Of a stretch of 17,545 nucleotides of DNA, positions 1 to 7,796 are shown piece by piece. The stretch lies in the NCBI GenBank assembly GCA_938073925.1, contig CALJGH010000233.1, positions 1 through 17,545 of the forward strand. The letters run 5' to 3'. The stretch's first letter is position 1. The number at the start of each line of letters is the position of its first letter. Under the pieces are notes generated by a model. It had not been told where the DNA came from, made no database searches, and was given only the letters and a program-made list of their open reading frames with translations. Source of the stretch: an uncultured Nitrospinaceae bacterium. GTDB taxonomy: Bacteria > Nitrospinota > Nitrospinia > Nitrospinales > VA-1. The translations under genes were made by a program, and so were the position numbers.

Positions 1-2402
1 GGAATTTTTCCCGCATCCGCCTTCAGATATAGCGGCCTGACATAAACCAGAGACTCTTCAATGGGTATAACTAGTAAGGTACCCTGAATAACACTTGAAC
101 CACGTTGATCCCATAATGAAATCTGCCGTGAAATTTCCGCATCTTGATTAATGCGCGCAACCATTTGACTTGGCCCGTATACTAGTTTTTGTTTTGGAAA
201 CATATAAACGTCGAGCTTGCCATAATTTCCACCATCACTCCGAGCCACCATCCATGCAGACAGATTACTCTTACCCTGTGGGGTGTATGGAACCATGAGT
301 ATGTATTCTTCCTGTTCTTCTCCGGGAAGCTTCATGATAGTGTAATAAGGCTGCATGATGTTGCCATCTATTTCAGGAATTTCCCATTGGTCTTCCTTAT
401 TATAGAAAACCTGCGGCCGCTTCATGTGATAGGTCGCATAAATAAAAGTCTGAATCGCAAACAAGTCTGAAGGATATCGGATATGATTTCTTAAATCCTC
501 TGGCATTTCCAATAAATCTTGAAACAGATGTGGAAAAATATTCTGATACGTTTTAATAATTGGGTCAGATTGATCTGCGATATAAAAATTCATCGAACCA
601 TCATAAGCATCAATTGAGACTTTTACCGAGTTTCGTACGTAGTTTCCAAATCGAGGAATTTGTTGCGAATAAGGGTATCGATTGCTCACGGTATAAGCGT
701 CGTAAAGCCAGATCAAACGTCCCTCGGATATAACCAGATAAGGGTCGTTGTCCAATCTCAGGAAAGGTGCAACTTTCTGAACACGCTCCGTTATATTACG
801 GTACATCAAAACCCGGCTGTCATTTTCGATGTCATCTGAAAACAAGATTTTAAGTGTTTTAAACCGTGCGGCAAGAACCACCTTCTTCAAAAAAGATCCT
901 ACCGGGAACCCCCCTTTGCCTGCATAATTTTTATAAACATTTTTTTCGCCTTCTGGATAATCGAACTCCTTCGTTCCCGTGTTTACAAAAACATGGTCAT
1001 TCGCCAATTCACCAAAATAAATCTCTGGCTGTTTGACCTCCAGATCCATATTTGATTGTGGTGGAATATCCTTAATAAAGAGTACCGGCAAACCTTCCGG
1101 GGTCACTTGGTTTACTGGACTGAGCGAAACACCATAACCATGAGTGAATGTCAGGTGTTCATTGATCCATGTTCGGTTTGGCAAGTTGGAGGACAATAAT
1201 TCTCTGGGAGACAACAAGGTCTGACGATACTTTCCGTTTATGCGATAGCGGTCATTGTCAACCGATTGAAATTGGTAGTAGGTGCGTATCTCCTGTATCT
1301 GCCCAAGCGTATCGAGAAGGGGTTCCTGATCCCACAACCGGATATTTTCTATAGTGGCATCATTCTTACGGACACTTTCAGCGGTCAAAGATTCGGAGCC
1401 GGAAAGGGCATGGACTTTCGTTTCACTAAGCCCATAAGCCTTCAACGTTCCAGCAATAGTACGCTCTATATAAGGTGCTTCCTTTATCAACTCGTTTGGG
1501 GCCACCACAAATTTTTGCAGGACCTTGGGATAAATATTTCCCACAAAATAAACCAGTGCCAAAGCAACCACCGAAAGAAGAATTTTTTTCATCCCCGGTC
1601 GCACGATACCTGAAAAAGAAAACAACGCCCCCACTAAAGATACGAATACCAAAGCATACAAAATGGGAATCGACCCATAGTCATCAGAAAAACCTATTCC
1701 CGAAATCAGTTCGTTGCCTTTTGTCAGTAATTCATAGCGCTGTATATAAAACTCGCTGGCAAACAGTAGAAAAAAACAACCCGCCAGGCCAGAAAGAGTT
1801 CTTCGGGCTTCTGGAAGAAGAACAACACCTGTGGGTGCGACATAAACGAAGCGCTTAAAGAAATAGATCAATCCCACACCGAGAGTGATCACTATCATGA
1901 CTTCCCAAATTAGGGATTTGACCATCAACCAAAAAGGTAAAGTGAAAATATAGAAAGCAACATCCTTACCGAATATCGGGTCCAATTGATTAAAGGAAGA
2001 CGCATTGAGGTATTTGAGTATGGTCTCCCATTGCTGAGCCATGACCAGCCCGGTCATAACAGACAAAACCAAAGGAACGGCTACAATCAAAAGCTTCAGG
2101 TTTCCCGCCATAATATCCAGCAAAGGAACTTCACGTCTAACCTGATCGGATAATAAAATGGGCAAATGCGAAGTCTTTTTGTATACGCGAATCAAAAAAC
2201 CGTAGGTTGCAGCAAAAAATATAATGCCGACAGTAAATCCCATACCAAACTGGGAAATCAAAACGGTCCAAAGTACAGAAGCAAGGCCATGGCCCTCGAA
2301 CCATAACCAATCGATATAAAACGAAAGTATTTTATCGGCAAATATCGAGCCAACAAAAATAACCGCTGCCAATATAAACAACCACTTTTTTAAAGCTTCC
2401 AT
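1..2402 (-). CDS. UPF0182 family large membrane protein (C-terminus cut off by window edge)
   Basis: I read this frame by hand from an ATG at 2402; it stays open for 800 codons to the left edge, so the C-terminus lies outside. The first roughly 300 residues hold about seven hydrophobic segments. The rest is a large soluble region with sequence typical of UPF0182 proteins (for example PRFGNYVRNSVK, FYIADQSDPIIKTYQ, WDQRGSSVIQGTLLVIPIE). Family members are usually about 900 residues, so perhaps 100 are missing. The family is an integral membrane protein of unknown function; the large domain is probably extracytoplasmic. A good Shine-Dalgarno (AAGGGA, about 6 nt before the ATG) overlaps the stop codon of the upstream thioredoxin-like gene, with only 10 bp between them, so the two are probably co-transcribed and translationally coupled. 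Family assignment is confident; function is not known. Confidence 0.9.
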   Translation of the reverse strand, partial: MEALKKWLFILAAVIFVGSIFADKILSFYIDWLWFEGHGLASVLWTVLISQFGMGFTVGIIFFAATYGFLIRVYKKTSHLPILLSDQVRREVPLLDIMAGNLKLLIVAVPLVLSVMTGLVMAQQWETILKYLNASSFNQLDPIFGKDVAFYIFTLPFWLMVKSLIWEVMIVITLGVGLIYFFKRFVYVAPTGVVLLPEARRTLSGLAGCFFLLFASEFYIQRYELLTKGNELISGIGFSDDYGSIPILYALVFVSLVGALFSFSGIVRPGMKKILLSVVALALVYFVGNIYPKVLQKFVVAPNELIKEAPYIERTIAGTLKAYGLSETKVHALSGSESLTAESVRKNDATIENIRLWDQEPLLDTLGQIQEIRTYYQFQSVDNDRYRINGKYRQTLLSPRELLSSNLPNRTWINEHLTFTHGYGVSLSPVNQVTPEGLPVLFIKDIPPQSNMDLEVKQPEIYFGELANDHVFVNTGTKEFDYPEGEKNVYKNYAGKGGFPVGSFLKKVVLAARFKTLKILFSDDIENDSRVLMYRNITERVQKVAPFLRLDNDPYLVISEGRLIWLYDAYTVSNRYPYSQQIPRFGNYVRNSVKVSIDAYDGSMNFYIADQSDPIIKTYQNIFPHLFQDLLEMPEDLRNHIRYPSDLFAIQTFIYATYHMKRPQVFYNKEDQWEIPEIDGNIMQPYYTIMKLPGEEQEEYILMVPYTPQGKSNLSAWMVARSDGGNYGKLDVYMFPKQKLVYGPSQMVARINQDAEISRQISLWDQRGSSVIQGTLLVIPIEESLVYVRPLYLKADAGKI

Positions 2403-2412
2403 TCGTTTTCCC

Positions 2413-2967
2413 TTAAGATACTTTCCATTTAATGGAACATCCCATAGACGGAACTTGCTTTGCAGGAACTTCCTGACCAGCAAGAATACAGTCGACGGCC
2501 TGTTTTAAATCTCGTTGCGTGACCTGCTCTACGTTTTCCCAGTTATCATCCATTCGCCCTCGATAAAGCAATTTCTTTTCTTTTCCGTACACATAAATAT
2601 CGGGTGTACACACGGCATCATATTTTTTTGCTACCGTTTGCGATTCGTCAAATAGGTATGAAAAATTCATACCCCATTCCATTGCAACCTTCTGCATACT
2701 CTCAAAAGAATCATCCGGATATTTTTGCGCATCGTTGCAATTGATTCCAAACAATCGAACTCCCTGACTCAACGTATCTTCTTGCAAATCTATCAAGCGC
2801 TGAATGACTGCCTTTACATAGGGACAATGATTGCACATAAAAATAATTACCAACACTTTACTATCGGCAAAAGTGTCGAGAGAGTATTCCACACCATCAA
2901 TGCCTGGCAATTTAAACTCACTCGCAGCGGTTCCCAGAGACACCATGGTGGAATGCAGTAAAGCCAT
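2413..2967 (-). CDS. Thioredoxin/AhpC-TSA-like protein (PRX-like1 type)
   Basis: A 184-residue thioredoxin-fold protein with no signal peptide, so probably cytoplasmic. The redox motif is C45-N-H-C48 in the context FMCNHCPYV, followed by the cis-proline loop C120-T-P122-D and a C-terminal GCSIKWK containing C178. This arrangement matches the peroxiredoxin-like branch often annotated simply as 'thioredoxin family protein'. The expected role is thiol-disulfide exchange or peroxide handling; the substrate is unknown. C120 beside the cis-proline is an extra cysteine that could act as a resolving residue. The ATG at 2967 is preferred over Met8 because Met8 has no ribosome site; upstream of 2967 only a weak GAAAG is visible. 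It starts 14 bp after the radical SAM gene and ends 10 bp before the UPF0182 gene, which suggests one operon. Confidence 0.88.
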   Translation of the reverse strand: MALLHSTMVSLGTAASEFKLPGIDGVEYSLDTFADSKVLVIIFMCNHCPYVKAVIQRLIDLQEDTLSQGVRLFGINCNDAQKYPDDSFESMQKVAMEWGMNFSYLFDESQTVAKKYDAVCTPDIYVYGKEKKLLYRGRMDDNWENVEQVTQRDLKQAVDCILAGQEVPAKQVPSMGCSIKWKVS

Positions 2968-2981
2968 ATTTGACTTTCAGT

Positions 2982-3872
2982 TTAAGAGGAGGATTTGCAG
3001 GTCATACCTGTCACCCGGCAAGTGTAACAGGCCGAGTGCGACAAGGGAAACGGACGCAATGTATCAGCCAGTGTATCGCCCATTCGCGCAGCCGGATTAT
3101 CTACCAGGATCGGGCAAACATAAACCCCTTCACCGGTAGCCATTCGCGAAGTTGCGCATTGCAATTGAGTGATATCAAAGTCTTCGAAACATTTTTCTGT
3201 CACATATTCATCTTGCGAATAGTCCCGCTCGTTTTCCGCCAGCTGTCCCAATAAAAAACCAGGAAGTATTTTAATTTGCGGCTGCATTACGCCACTCTTC
3301 CGAAGAAATTCAACAAACTTCGATTCCATTTCAGAATCGCTCTCTTCTTCCCAGGTTCGCGTCACCGTGAGTATAGGAGAGAATCCTGCCTCCGCAAGAC
3401 AGACAATTCCAGCAATAGCCTTGCGATAAGCATTTTTTCCTCTGATCACGTCATTTTTATCTTCATCAAAATGTTCCATACTGACGCGAAACCGCAGAGG
3501 GTTTTTGGATGCATCTTGAATTGTTCTGAGCCGCTTGGCCTTTTCGGATGTGATTTGTGTTCCATTCGTGAGCACATCGAGCGGACAGTAGCTCAAGATG
3601 GCTGCAAGAATTTCAAAAATTTCTGGATTGATAAAAACTTCACCGCCAGTAATATAATAATCTTTCACGCCCAGCTCGCGAGATTCCCGCAATCTTTCTT
3701 CCACTTGCCCCAGAGTCATCATCGTAATGGTGTCATTTTTCGGGCCACAACTGATGAAACAATGGGTGCATTCCAGGTTGCAAAGAGTGCCCCCCACCTG
3801 CATCCATAACGTTTCCAGCTCTTTCAGTGGAACTTCTGGGAATTTTATCGGTATTTTTACTTTATCATCCAT
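2982..3872 (-). CDS. Radical SAM protein with cysteine-rich SPASM/twitch-like C-terminus
   Basis: A 296-residue protein with the radical SAM cluster motif C31-N-L-E-C35-T-H-C38, followed by the SAM-binding ITGGE stretch at 74-78 and a TIM-barrel-like central part. The C-terminus carries further cysteines (C228, C239, C253, C282, C285, C292) in a pattern like a SPASM or twitch auxiliary 4Fe-4S domain. Family members modify peptides or proteins, or act on small molecules; nothing here shows the substrate. No RiPP precursor-like small ORF was seen beside it. Upstream, after 108 bp, is a barrel protein that looks like a radical SAM fold lacking the cluster motif; downstream is a thioredoxin-like protein. 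The start has only a weak TAGG close to the ATG. The enzyme class is sure; the reaction is not. Confidence 0.9.
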   Translation of the reverse strand: MDDKVKIPIKFPEVPLKELETLWMQVGGTLCNLECTHCFISCGPKNDTITMMTLGQVEERLRESRELGVKDYYITGGEVFINPEIFEILAAILSYCPLDVLTNGTQITSEKAKRLRTIQDASKNPLRFRVSMEHFDEDKNDVIRGKNAYRKAIAGIVCLAEAGFSPILTVTRTWEEESDSEMESKFVEFLRKSGVMQPQIKILPGFLLGQLAENERDYSQDEYVTEKCFEDFDITQLQCATSRMATGEGVYVCPILVDNPAARMGDTLADTLRPFPLSHSACYTCRVTGMTCKSSS

Positions 3873-3980
3873 ACCTACAGCCTAACAAAGGGTATTTGCT
3901 TGTGCCAGCGAAAGATGTGATTTAACAGAAGTTCAGGAATATTTGTCGTTTGTCCGCAACAATCATTTCAAACTTGTTCT

Positions 3981-5102
3981 CTATAACCCGGCAGACTCAA
4001 AAGAGTCGTTCACATTGCGAATCCGTAATTTTCGCCGTATTGCGGCAAACCCGGCGGAAGTCCTTCTACCGAACCCTGAACGATAGACAGGGGTCACGGC
4101 AAGCTTTGCCTTTAAAGGATCTTCTGTAAAAAACCGGGTGTCCAAAGGACTCAAAAACCGGCAGGCGGGATACAACCATTTAAGCGGAAGTCCATTACGC
4201 TGAATGGCTTGTTCCATATGATCTGCAAGCTCCACCAGGTTTGGATAGGTCGAACCTTCGCTATCTCGTTGCAAAAGAATCAGTGGCATGATTCCTGAAT
4301 CGGTCAGGCGATCAATTCCATCTTTAAACTGATCTTGAGAGCCGGGTCCCATGGCGAGATCCGTCCAGACCGTTCCGGGAGAAAACACACTTGATGCATA
4401 TTCCAGAGCTGTATAAATTTTTTCAGCGCCCATAATTTTTTTAGATTTTGTGGTTCCATAGAATCCACCAAGCGGAAAATTTACAATGTCAAATCCTGAA
4501 GCATAAACCAGATCAATTATTCTTTTGTCTGCTGGCGGAAACCCTTTAAAAGCCACAAAAGTATTGAAACGTTTTTTAATCGCTTCTACTAATGGTGCCA
4601 GCCTTTGAAATCCGCTATCATCATCATTCGTGTAATCCATATTCAACTGAACCAAATCAGCGGCCCCCTCCTCGAATGCCGCCTGAATCACTGACAATAC
4701 GGCTTCAATCGGCATACTCAATTTTTTCCCCCGCCCCATTGCGCGAAGAAAAACATTAAAACAATAACCATCGAGGCAAATATTTTCTGAAACGGGGGTG
4801 CGTTTTTTTAGCTGTTGCTTAAGAAATTCTGGAACAGAAATAATACTTACATCGGTTTCGCCCTCTTCCATGTACAACCTCAGCTGATCCTGCTGAGATA
4901 TCAACTTTGGCCCGTCTTTTTCCGGAGGGTTTAACGGAGCTTTAACAATGAAGTCTTCAGCAAGTGCCAGGGTTATTTCTTCGCCGGGTTCTCCAGAACA
5001 AAGGCCTCGCGATACTTCAGAAAGTCCGTGCAACATTGTTGGCACGGTTAAGCCTCTCTGAATCAAGCCCAGTTTTATTTGTCCGAAATATTTTTTATCC
5101 AT
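3981..5102 (-). CDS. Unrecognised TIM-barrel-like protein, possibly a cluster-less radical SAM relative
   Basis: I do not recognise this 373-residue protein. It has no signal peptide or clear membrane segment. From about residue 105 to 280 it shows an alternating strand/helix pattern like a TIM barrel: a strand at ICLDGYC (108-114), a helix then DLVQLNMDY (149-157), FVAFKGFPP (182-190), FDIVNFPLGGF (204-214), and a turn with MGPGSQDQ (251-258). This order resembles the radical SAM core, but the expected CxxxCxxC is absent: only C109 and C114 sit at the first-strand position, plus C35 and C314 elsewhere. The basic C-terminus (345-362) is rich in Arg. The start at 5102 follows AGAAG, and the gene begins 31 bp after mpl ends. 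Its position just upstream of a canonical radical SAM gene suggests a functional pair. This is inference from pattern, not a family match. Confidence 0.75.
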   Translation of the reverse strand: MDKKYFGQIKLGLIQRGLTVPTMLHGLSEVSRGLCSGEPGEEITLALAEDFIVKAPLNPPEKDGPKLISQQDQLRLYMEEGETDVSIISVPEFLKQQLKKRTPVSENICLDGYCFNVFLRAMGRGKKLSMPIEAVLSVIQAAFEEGAADLVQLNMDYTNDDDSGFQRLAPLVEAIKKRFNTFVAFKGFPPADKRIIDLVYASGFDIVNFPLGGFYGTTKSKKIMGAEKIYTALEYASSVFSPGTVWTDLAMGPGSQDQFKDGIDRLTDSGIMPLILLQRDSEGSTYPNLVELADHMEQAIQRNGLPLKWLYPACRFLSPLDTRFFTEDPLKAKLAVTPVYRSGFGRRTSAGFAAIRRKLRIRNVNDSFESAGL

Positions 5103-5133
5103 TAGCTTCTAAACAAACCGACATTCAAAGAAA

Positions 5134-6531
5134 TTATAATCTTTCCAATATTTTCCGGTGAATGCCATCAAACCCTCCTGAAGACATGACAAGGATGACA
5201 TCCTCTGATTTTGCATTTTTGGTTATGAACTCTACTATATCATCTACTTGGGGGATATATTCTGCAACGCCCCCCATATTATTTATAGAAGCAATTACCG
5301 CTTGCACATCAAGCCGCTCTTCATCTTTGATTTTTTCTGGTGCGAACAGTCCCGCAAAAATAACTTGATCTGCCTTTAAAAAGCTTTTCGGGAAAGAATC
5401 TTCAAATACTTTTCTACGAGATGTTGCAGATCTAGGTTCAAAAACGGCCCAGACACGTTGACCGGGGTAAGCTTCTTTGACAGCATTAACCGTAAGGTCA
5501 ATGGCAGTAGGGTGGTGAGCAAAATCATCGATGACCGTTACTCCACTTTTCTCCCCGACTATTTCCTGCCTACGTTTGATTCCTTTGAAAGTTTGAAACC
5601 CAACATTAATTTCATCCGCTGTCAGACCTAGATTCAAACAAAGTGCAGCGACCGCAGCTGCATTTTCAACGTTATGACGACCAATCATCGCTAATTGAAA
5701 ATCTGCCTGTTTTTGCTTTTTAAAAGACAACGAAAAATGCCCACAGCCCTTTTCAAACCGATAGTCTTCGATACGCCAGTCGGCTTTTTCATCGAACCCA
5801 TAGGTTTCGACTTTGCAGGATGCTGACGGCAAAACATTGCGGATATTTTCATCATCCGATTTCACCAGAATAATGCCCTTGATCAGTTTTACATAGTCAC
5901 GAAAAACCTGTTTGATCTGATCCAAATCACTGAAAATATCCGCGTGATCAAATTCGATACCCGTTAAAATTGAAGCATCCGGTCGATAGTGAAGAAATTT
6001 AGGCCCTTTATCGAAAAAAGCACTGTCATATTCATCGCCTTCCGTTACAAAATAATCTCCCACGGGAACCTGATGGTTGGTGTCGAAATTTTTCAACCAT
6101 CCCCCAACCATGAATCCGGGTTTTCTTTGAGCCGATTCAAGGACCCAGCTCAATAAAGAAGTCGTTGTTGTCTTACCGTGGGTGCCCGTCACCACAAGAG
6201 ATTTTCTTCCTTCAAGAAAAAAATGAGAAAGAGCTGCGGGAAATGAAGTATATGAAATACCAGCATCTAAAACCGCCTGCACTTCTTCATTCTTTTTCGA
6301 TACCGCATTTCCCACAATGACGAGATCAATATCCTTTGAAATATTTTCCTTTTTGTAACCAGGAAATATTTTGATACCCGCATTGCTCAGGAGCGTGCTC
6401 ATGGGGGGATAAATTTTAGCATCCGAGCCAGTCACATTATGTCCGGTTTTTTTGAGTAGTCCGGCAAGTGCGGCCATGCCTGTTCCACAAATCGCGATAA
6501 GATAAATGTTTTTAATGTCTTTGGATTCCAT
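5134..6531 (-). CDS. mpl: UDP-N-acetylmuramate:L-Ala-gamma-D-Glu-meso-DAP ligase
   Basis: A 465-residue Mur-ligase-family enzyme that joins recycled tripeptide to UDP-MurNAc in the cytoplasm, returning murein peptide to the cell-wall pathway. Visible in order: N-terminal Rossmann segment with ICGTGMAAL (14-22), ATP loop GTHGKTTTT (116-124), the Mpl-type EGDEYDSAFFDKGPKF (164-179), GIEFDHADIF (191-200), RHNVENAA (285-292), DDFAHHPTAI (335-344) and FEPRSATSRR (364-373). The EGDEYDSAFF and FEPRS versions separate Mpl from MurC. Length is close to the E. coli enzyme. The ATG at 6531 gives the usual short lead into the Rossmann motif, but no Shine-Dalgarno precedes it (CTTTCTCCT). A near-consensus promoter ends 11 nt before the ATG, so the message may be leader-less. 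No recycling partner such as an amidase is visible nearby. Confidence 0.93.
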   Translation of the reverse strand: MESKDIKNIYLIAICGTGMAALAGLLKKTGHNVTGSDAKIYPPMSTLLSNAGIKIFPGYKKENISKDIDLVIVGNAVSKKNEEVQAVLDAGISYTSFPAALSHFFLEGRKSLVVTGTHGKTTTTSLLSWVLESAQRKPGFMVGGWLKNFDTNHQVPVGDYFVTEGDEYDSAFFDKGPKFLHYRPDASILTGIEFDHADIFSDLDQIKQVFRDYVKLIKGIILVKSDDENIRNVLPSASCKVETYGFDEKADWRIEDYRFEKGCGHFSLSFKKQKQADFQLAMIGRHNVENAAAVAALCLNLGLTADEINVGFQTFKGIKRRQEIVGEKSGVTVIDDFAHHPTAIDLTVNAVKEAYPGQRVWAVFEPRSATSRRKVFEDSFPKSFLKADQVIFAGLFAPEKIKDEERLDVQAVIASINNMGGVAEYIPQVDDIVEFITKNAKSEDVILVMSSGGFDGIHRKILERL

Positions 6532-6539
6532 AGGAGAAA

Positions 6540-6569
6540 GACATTGTAGAAACTACCCGATACAATGTC
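6540..6569. repeat. Perfect 9-bp inverted repeat over the mpl promoter
   Basis: GACATTGTA at 6540-6548 and its exact reverse complement TACAATGTC at 6561-6569 are separated by 12 bp. The repeat covers the -10 box and part of the -35 box of the predicted mpl promoter, so it could be an operator for a dimeric regulator, or a hairpin if transcribed from further upstream. It has no T-run after it and is not a terminator. Confidence 0.6.
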
Positions 6570-6571
6570 AA
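6543..6571 (-). promoter_or_regulatory. Predicted sigma-70-type promoter of mpl
   Basis: On the minus strand a perfect -35 TTGACA (6571-6566) is followed after exactly 17 bp by TACAAT (6548-6543), five of six matches to the -10 consensus. Only 11 nt separate the -10 from the mpl ATG. A start 6-8 nt downstream of the -10 would leave a leader of a few bases at most, which agrees with the lack of a Shine-Dalgarno site. Confidence 0.65.
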
Positions 6572-6633
6572 CTACTGGCTACCGCGAGAGGGAGCTAAAA
6601 CCGCTAATCAGCCTGCTCCAGCATATCCTGTTA

Positions 6634-7278
6634 CTAGCAGAAAATCTCTTTAAGTTCGGAAAGACAATCGATGGAGCAATCGGCTTCGGCGGCAGCAATT
6701 TCTTCTGCGAACCCCAAGCCATAATTTACGACACACGTGTAAACTCCCGCACGTTTTCCTGTCTCAATATCAACCGGGCTGTCGCCAATTAGCACCGCCT
6801 CGTCCGCCGAAAAATTTAATTGCTCCAATATAGAATTCAGACCTTCAGGGTCGGGTTTTTTTGATTTGACACTGTCTCCACCAAGAATCGCTTCAAAAGG
6901 ATGCAATCCATCTAAGGACTCTAGAATTTGGCGCACAAAGTTTTCCGGCTTGTTGGAGCAGATCGCCTGTTTTTTATTTTTAAAGTGTTCAAGAATCCCC
7001 CTGCCGTGGGGATAAAAATCGGTGTGATTCACCAGGTTTTCAGAATAATATTTTTTAAAAAGAGAGATCGCTCGAGGAATATCTGTGAAACCGGTGCCAT
7101 TCAGGGTTTGCGACATCAAACGCTCTACCCCTTTCCCAACATATTTACGAAGCGTTTCCCTAGGTAACTGGGAAAGGCTGAGGTCAGCCAAGGTTAGATT
7201 GACAGAATCGGCAATATCAAAAAGAGTGTCAACCAAAGTGCCATCGAAGTCGTAGACAATAAGAGAAACTTTACGCAT
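6634..7278 (-). CDS. HAD-superfamily phosphatase, phosphoglycolate-phosphatase-like
   Basis: A 214-residue HAD hydrolase of the Gph type. Motif I is D10-F-D12-G-T-L-V-D (nucleophile Asp10, acid/base Asp12); motif II is C-S108-N-K; the motif III lysine lies in KSKKPDP (138-144); motif IV is G165-D166-S-P-V-D170. The small alpha-helical cap between motif I and II (about 20-95) is the common form for phosphoglycolate phosphatases, which dephosphorylate 2-phosphoglycolate from photorespiration or DNA repair; related enzymes act on pyrophosphate or sugar phosphates, so the exact substrate is open. The ATG at 7278 gives the usual distance to motif I; no strong ribosome site is seen. The gene is 102 bp upstream of mpl and separated from it by the mpl promoter, so the two need not share a transcript. 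Confidence 0.88.
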   Translation of the reverse strand: MRKVSLIVYDFDGTLVDTLFDIADSVNLTLADLSLSQLPRETLRKYVGKGVERLMSQTLNGTGFTDIPRAISLFKKYYSENLVNHTDFYPHGRGILEHFKNKKQAICSNKPENFVRQILESLDGLHPFEAILGGDSVKSKKPDPEGLNSILEQLNFSADEAVLIGDSPVDIETGKRAGVYTCVVNYGLGFAEEIAAAEADCSIDCLSELKEIFC

Positions 7279-7330
7279 ATTTGATATATCTTTTACAAGA
7301 AGGCAGGGAAGAGTAAAAATGAAAATTAAC

Positions 7331-7372
7331 AGTCTGGGTCGCCCCGCCCCCTCTGGTCGCTCACGATGACGG
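7331..7372. repeat. GC-rich REP-like intergenic element
   Basis: A 42-bp block in AT-rich spacer, with 30 of 42 bases G or C. It holds GGTCGC twice in direct orientation (7337-7342 and 7355-7360) and on the minus strand begins CCGTCATCGTGAGCGACC, which resembles the GTCATnnTGAGCGA opening of dispersed REP-like intergenic repeats in many bacteria. Only one copy is present in this window, so membership of a repeat family is a guess. Confidence 0.4.
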
Positions 7373-7410
7373 ATAACAACCGCCTTGTAGAAGAGTGAAT
7401 GGAACTATAG

Positions 7411-7439
7411 TAAAAAGCTAAACAACCGTTTTCAGCTTT
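7411..7439 (-). terminator. Probable rho-independent terminator after the BamE-like lipoprotein gene
   Basis: Read on the minus strand: outer stem AAAGCT/AGCTTT, two-base bulge (GA), inner stem AAAC/GTTT, loop GGTT, then the T-run continuing TTTTTA. It lies about 35 bp past the stop codon at 7474, so it would close the three-gene unit 9329-7474. The stem is AT-rich and therefore weak. Confidence 0.5.
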
Positions 7440-7473
7440 ACGGAAACAGACCTATTGGCCCGACGCCTAGTGG

Positions 7474-7779
7474 CTAGTAGCTGGATTCATAGCGGTAGGC
7501 TTTGACTTTATTTTGATCATCGAACAGGATAACGAGTCCTTTCGATTCGACTTCACCCACGACCTTCCATTTGTCGATCTGGTAAGTCCACATGGTGTAC
7601 CCATTTTCACTTCCTTCTTTGAAAGGCACCCCAAACCAGTCGATGATTTCCAACTGCGTTGTAACATCGTTTTTGATGTTCTTGACTTGTTCACTTTCAA
7701 AATCTTTTCCCACTGAAGCGCACCCCAGCCAAAACGGGAACAATAAAACGGTTAATAGGAGATAAAGAGTTCGTTTCAT
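7474..7779 (-). CDS. Small BamE/SmpA-like lipoprotein
   Basis: A 101-residue exported lipoprotein: positive start (MKR), hydrophobic core 5-18, and a lipobox ending L18-G19-C20-A. The -3 residue is Trp17, which is atypical but acceptable. The mature part is one compact domain with the SmpA/OmlA (BamE) signature: DWFGVPF (47-53), a polar loop, YTMWTYQ (61-67), then strands to VILFDD (83-88). BamE proteins sit in the outer membrane as an accessory of the beta-barrel assembly machine; many small paralogues have other unknown roles, and this is probably one of those. A strong GGAGGAG ribosome site precedes the ATG at 7779. It follows the kinase gene by 17 bp and is probably the last gene of that operon, before a terminator-like hairpin. 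Confidence 0.78.
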   Translation of the reverse strand: MKRTLYLLLTVLLFPFWLGCASVGKDFESEQVKNIKNDVTTQLEIIDWFGVPFKEGSENGYTMWTYQIDKWKVVGEVESKGLVILFDDQNKVKAYRYESSY

Positions 7780-7796
7780 AACGCTCCTCCGTTGGA

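Noticed and set aside
1169..1858. Several overlapping plus-strand open frames of 60-130 residues near the left end
   Set aside because: The minus strand is open through the whole region and encodes a clear UPF0182 protein, so these are shadows.
3276..3809. 177-residue plus-strand open frame opposite the radical SAM gene
   Set aside because: Lies wholly antisense to a gene with clear family motifs; no motif, signal or ribosome site of its own.
5134..6531. MurC (UDP-MurNAc:L-Ala ligase) as an alternative for this gene
   Set aside because: The EGDEYDSAFF and FEPRSATSRR segments are of the Mpl type, not the MurC type.
7279..7473. Small RNA gene in the 195-bp spacer
   Set aside because: A terminator-like hairpin and a GC-rich block are present, but no promoter in a fitting position; better explained as a terminator plus REP-like element.
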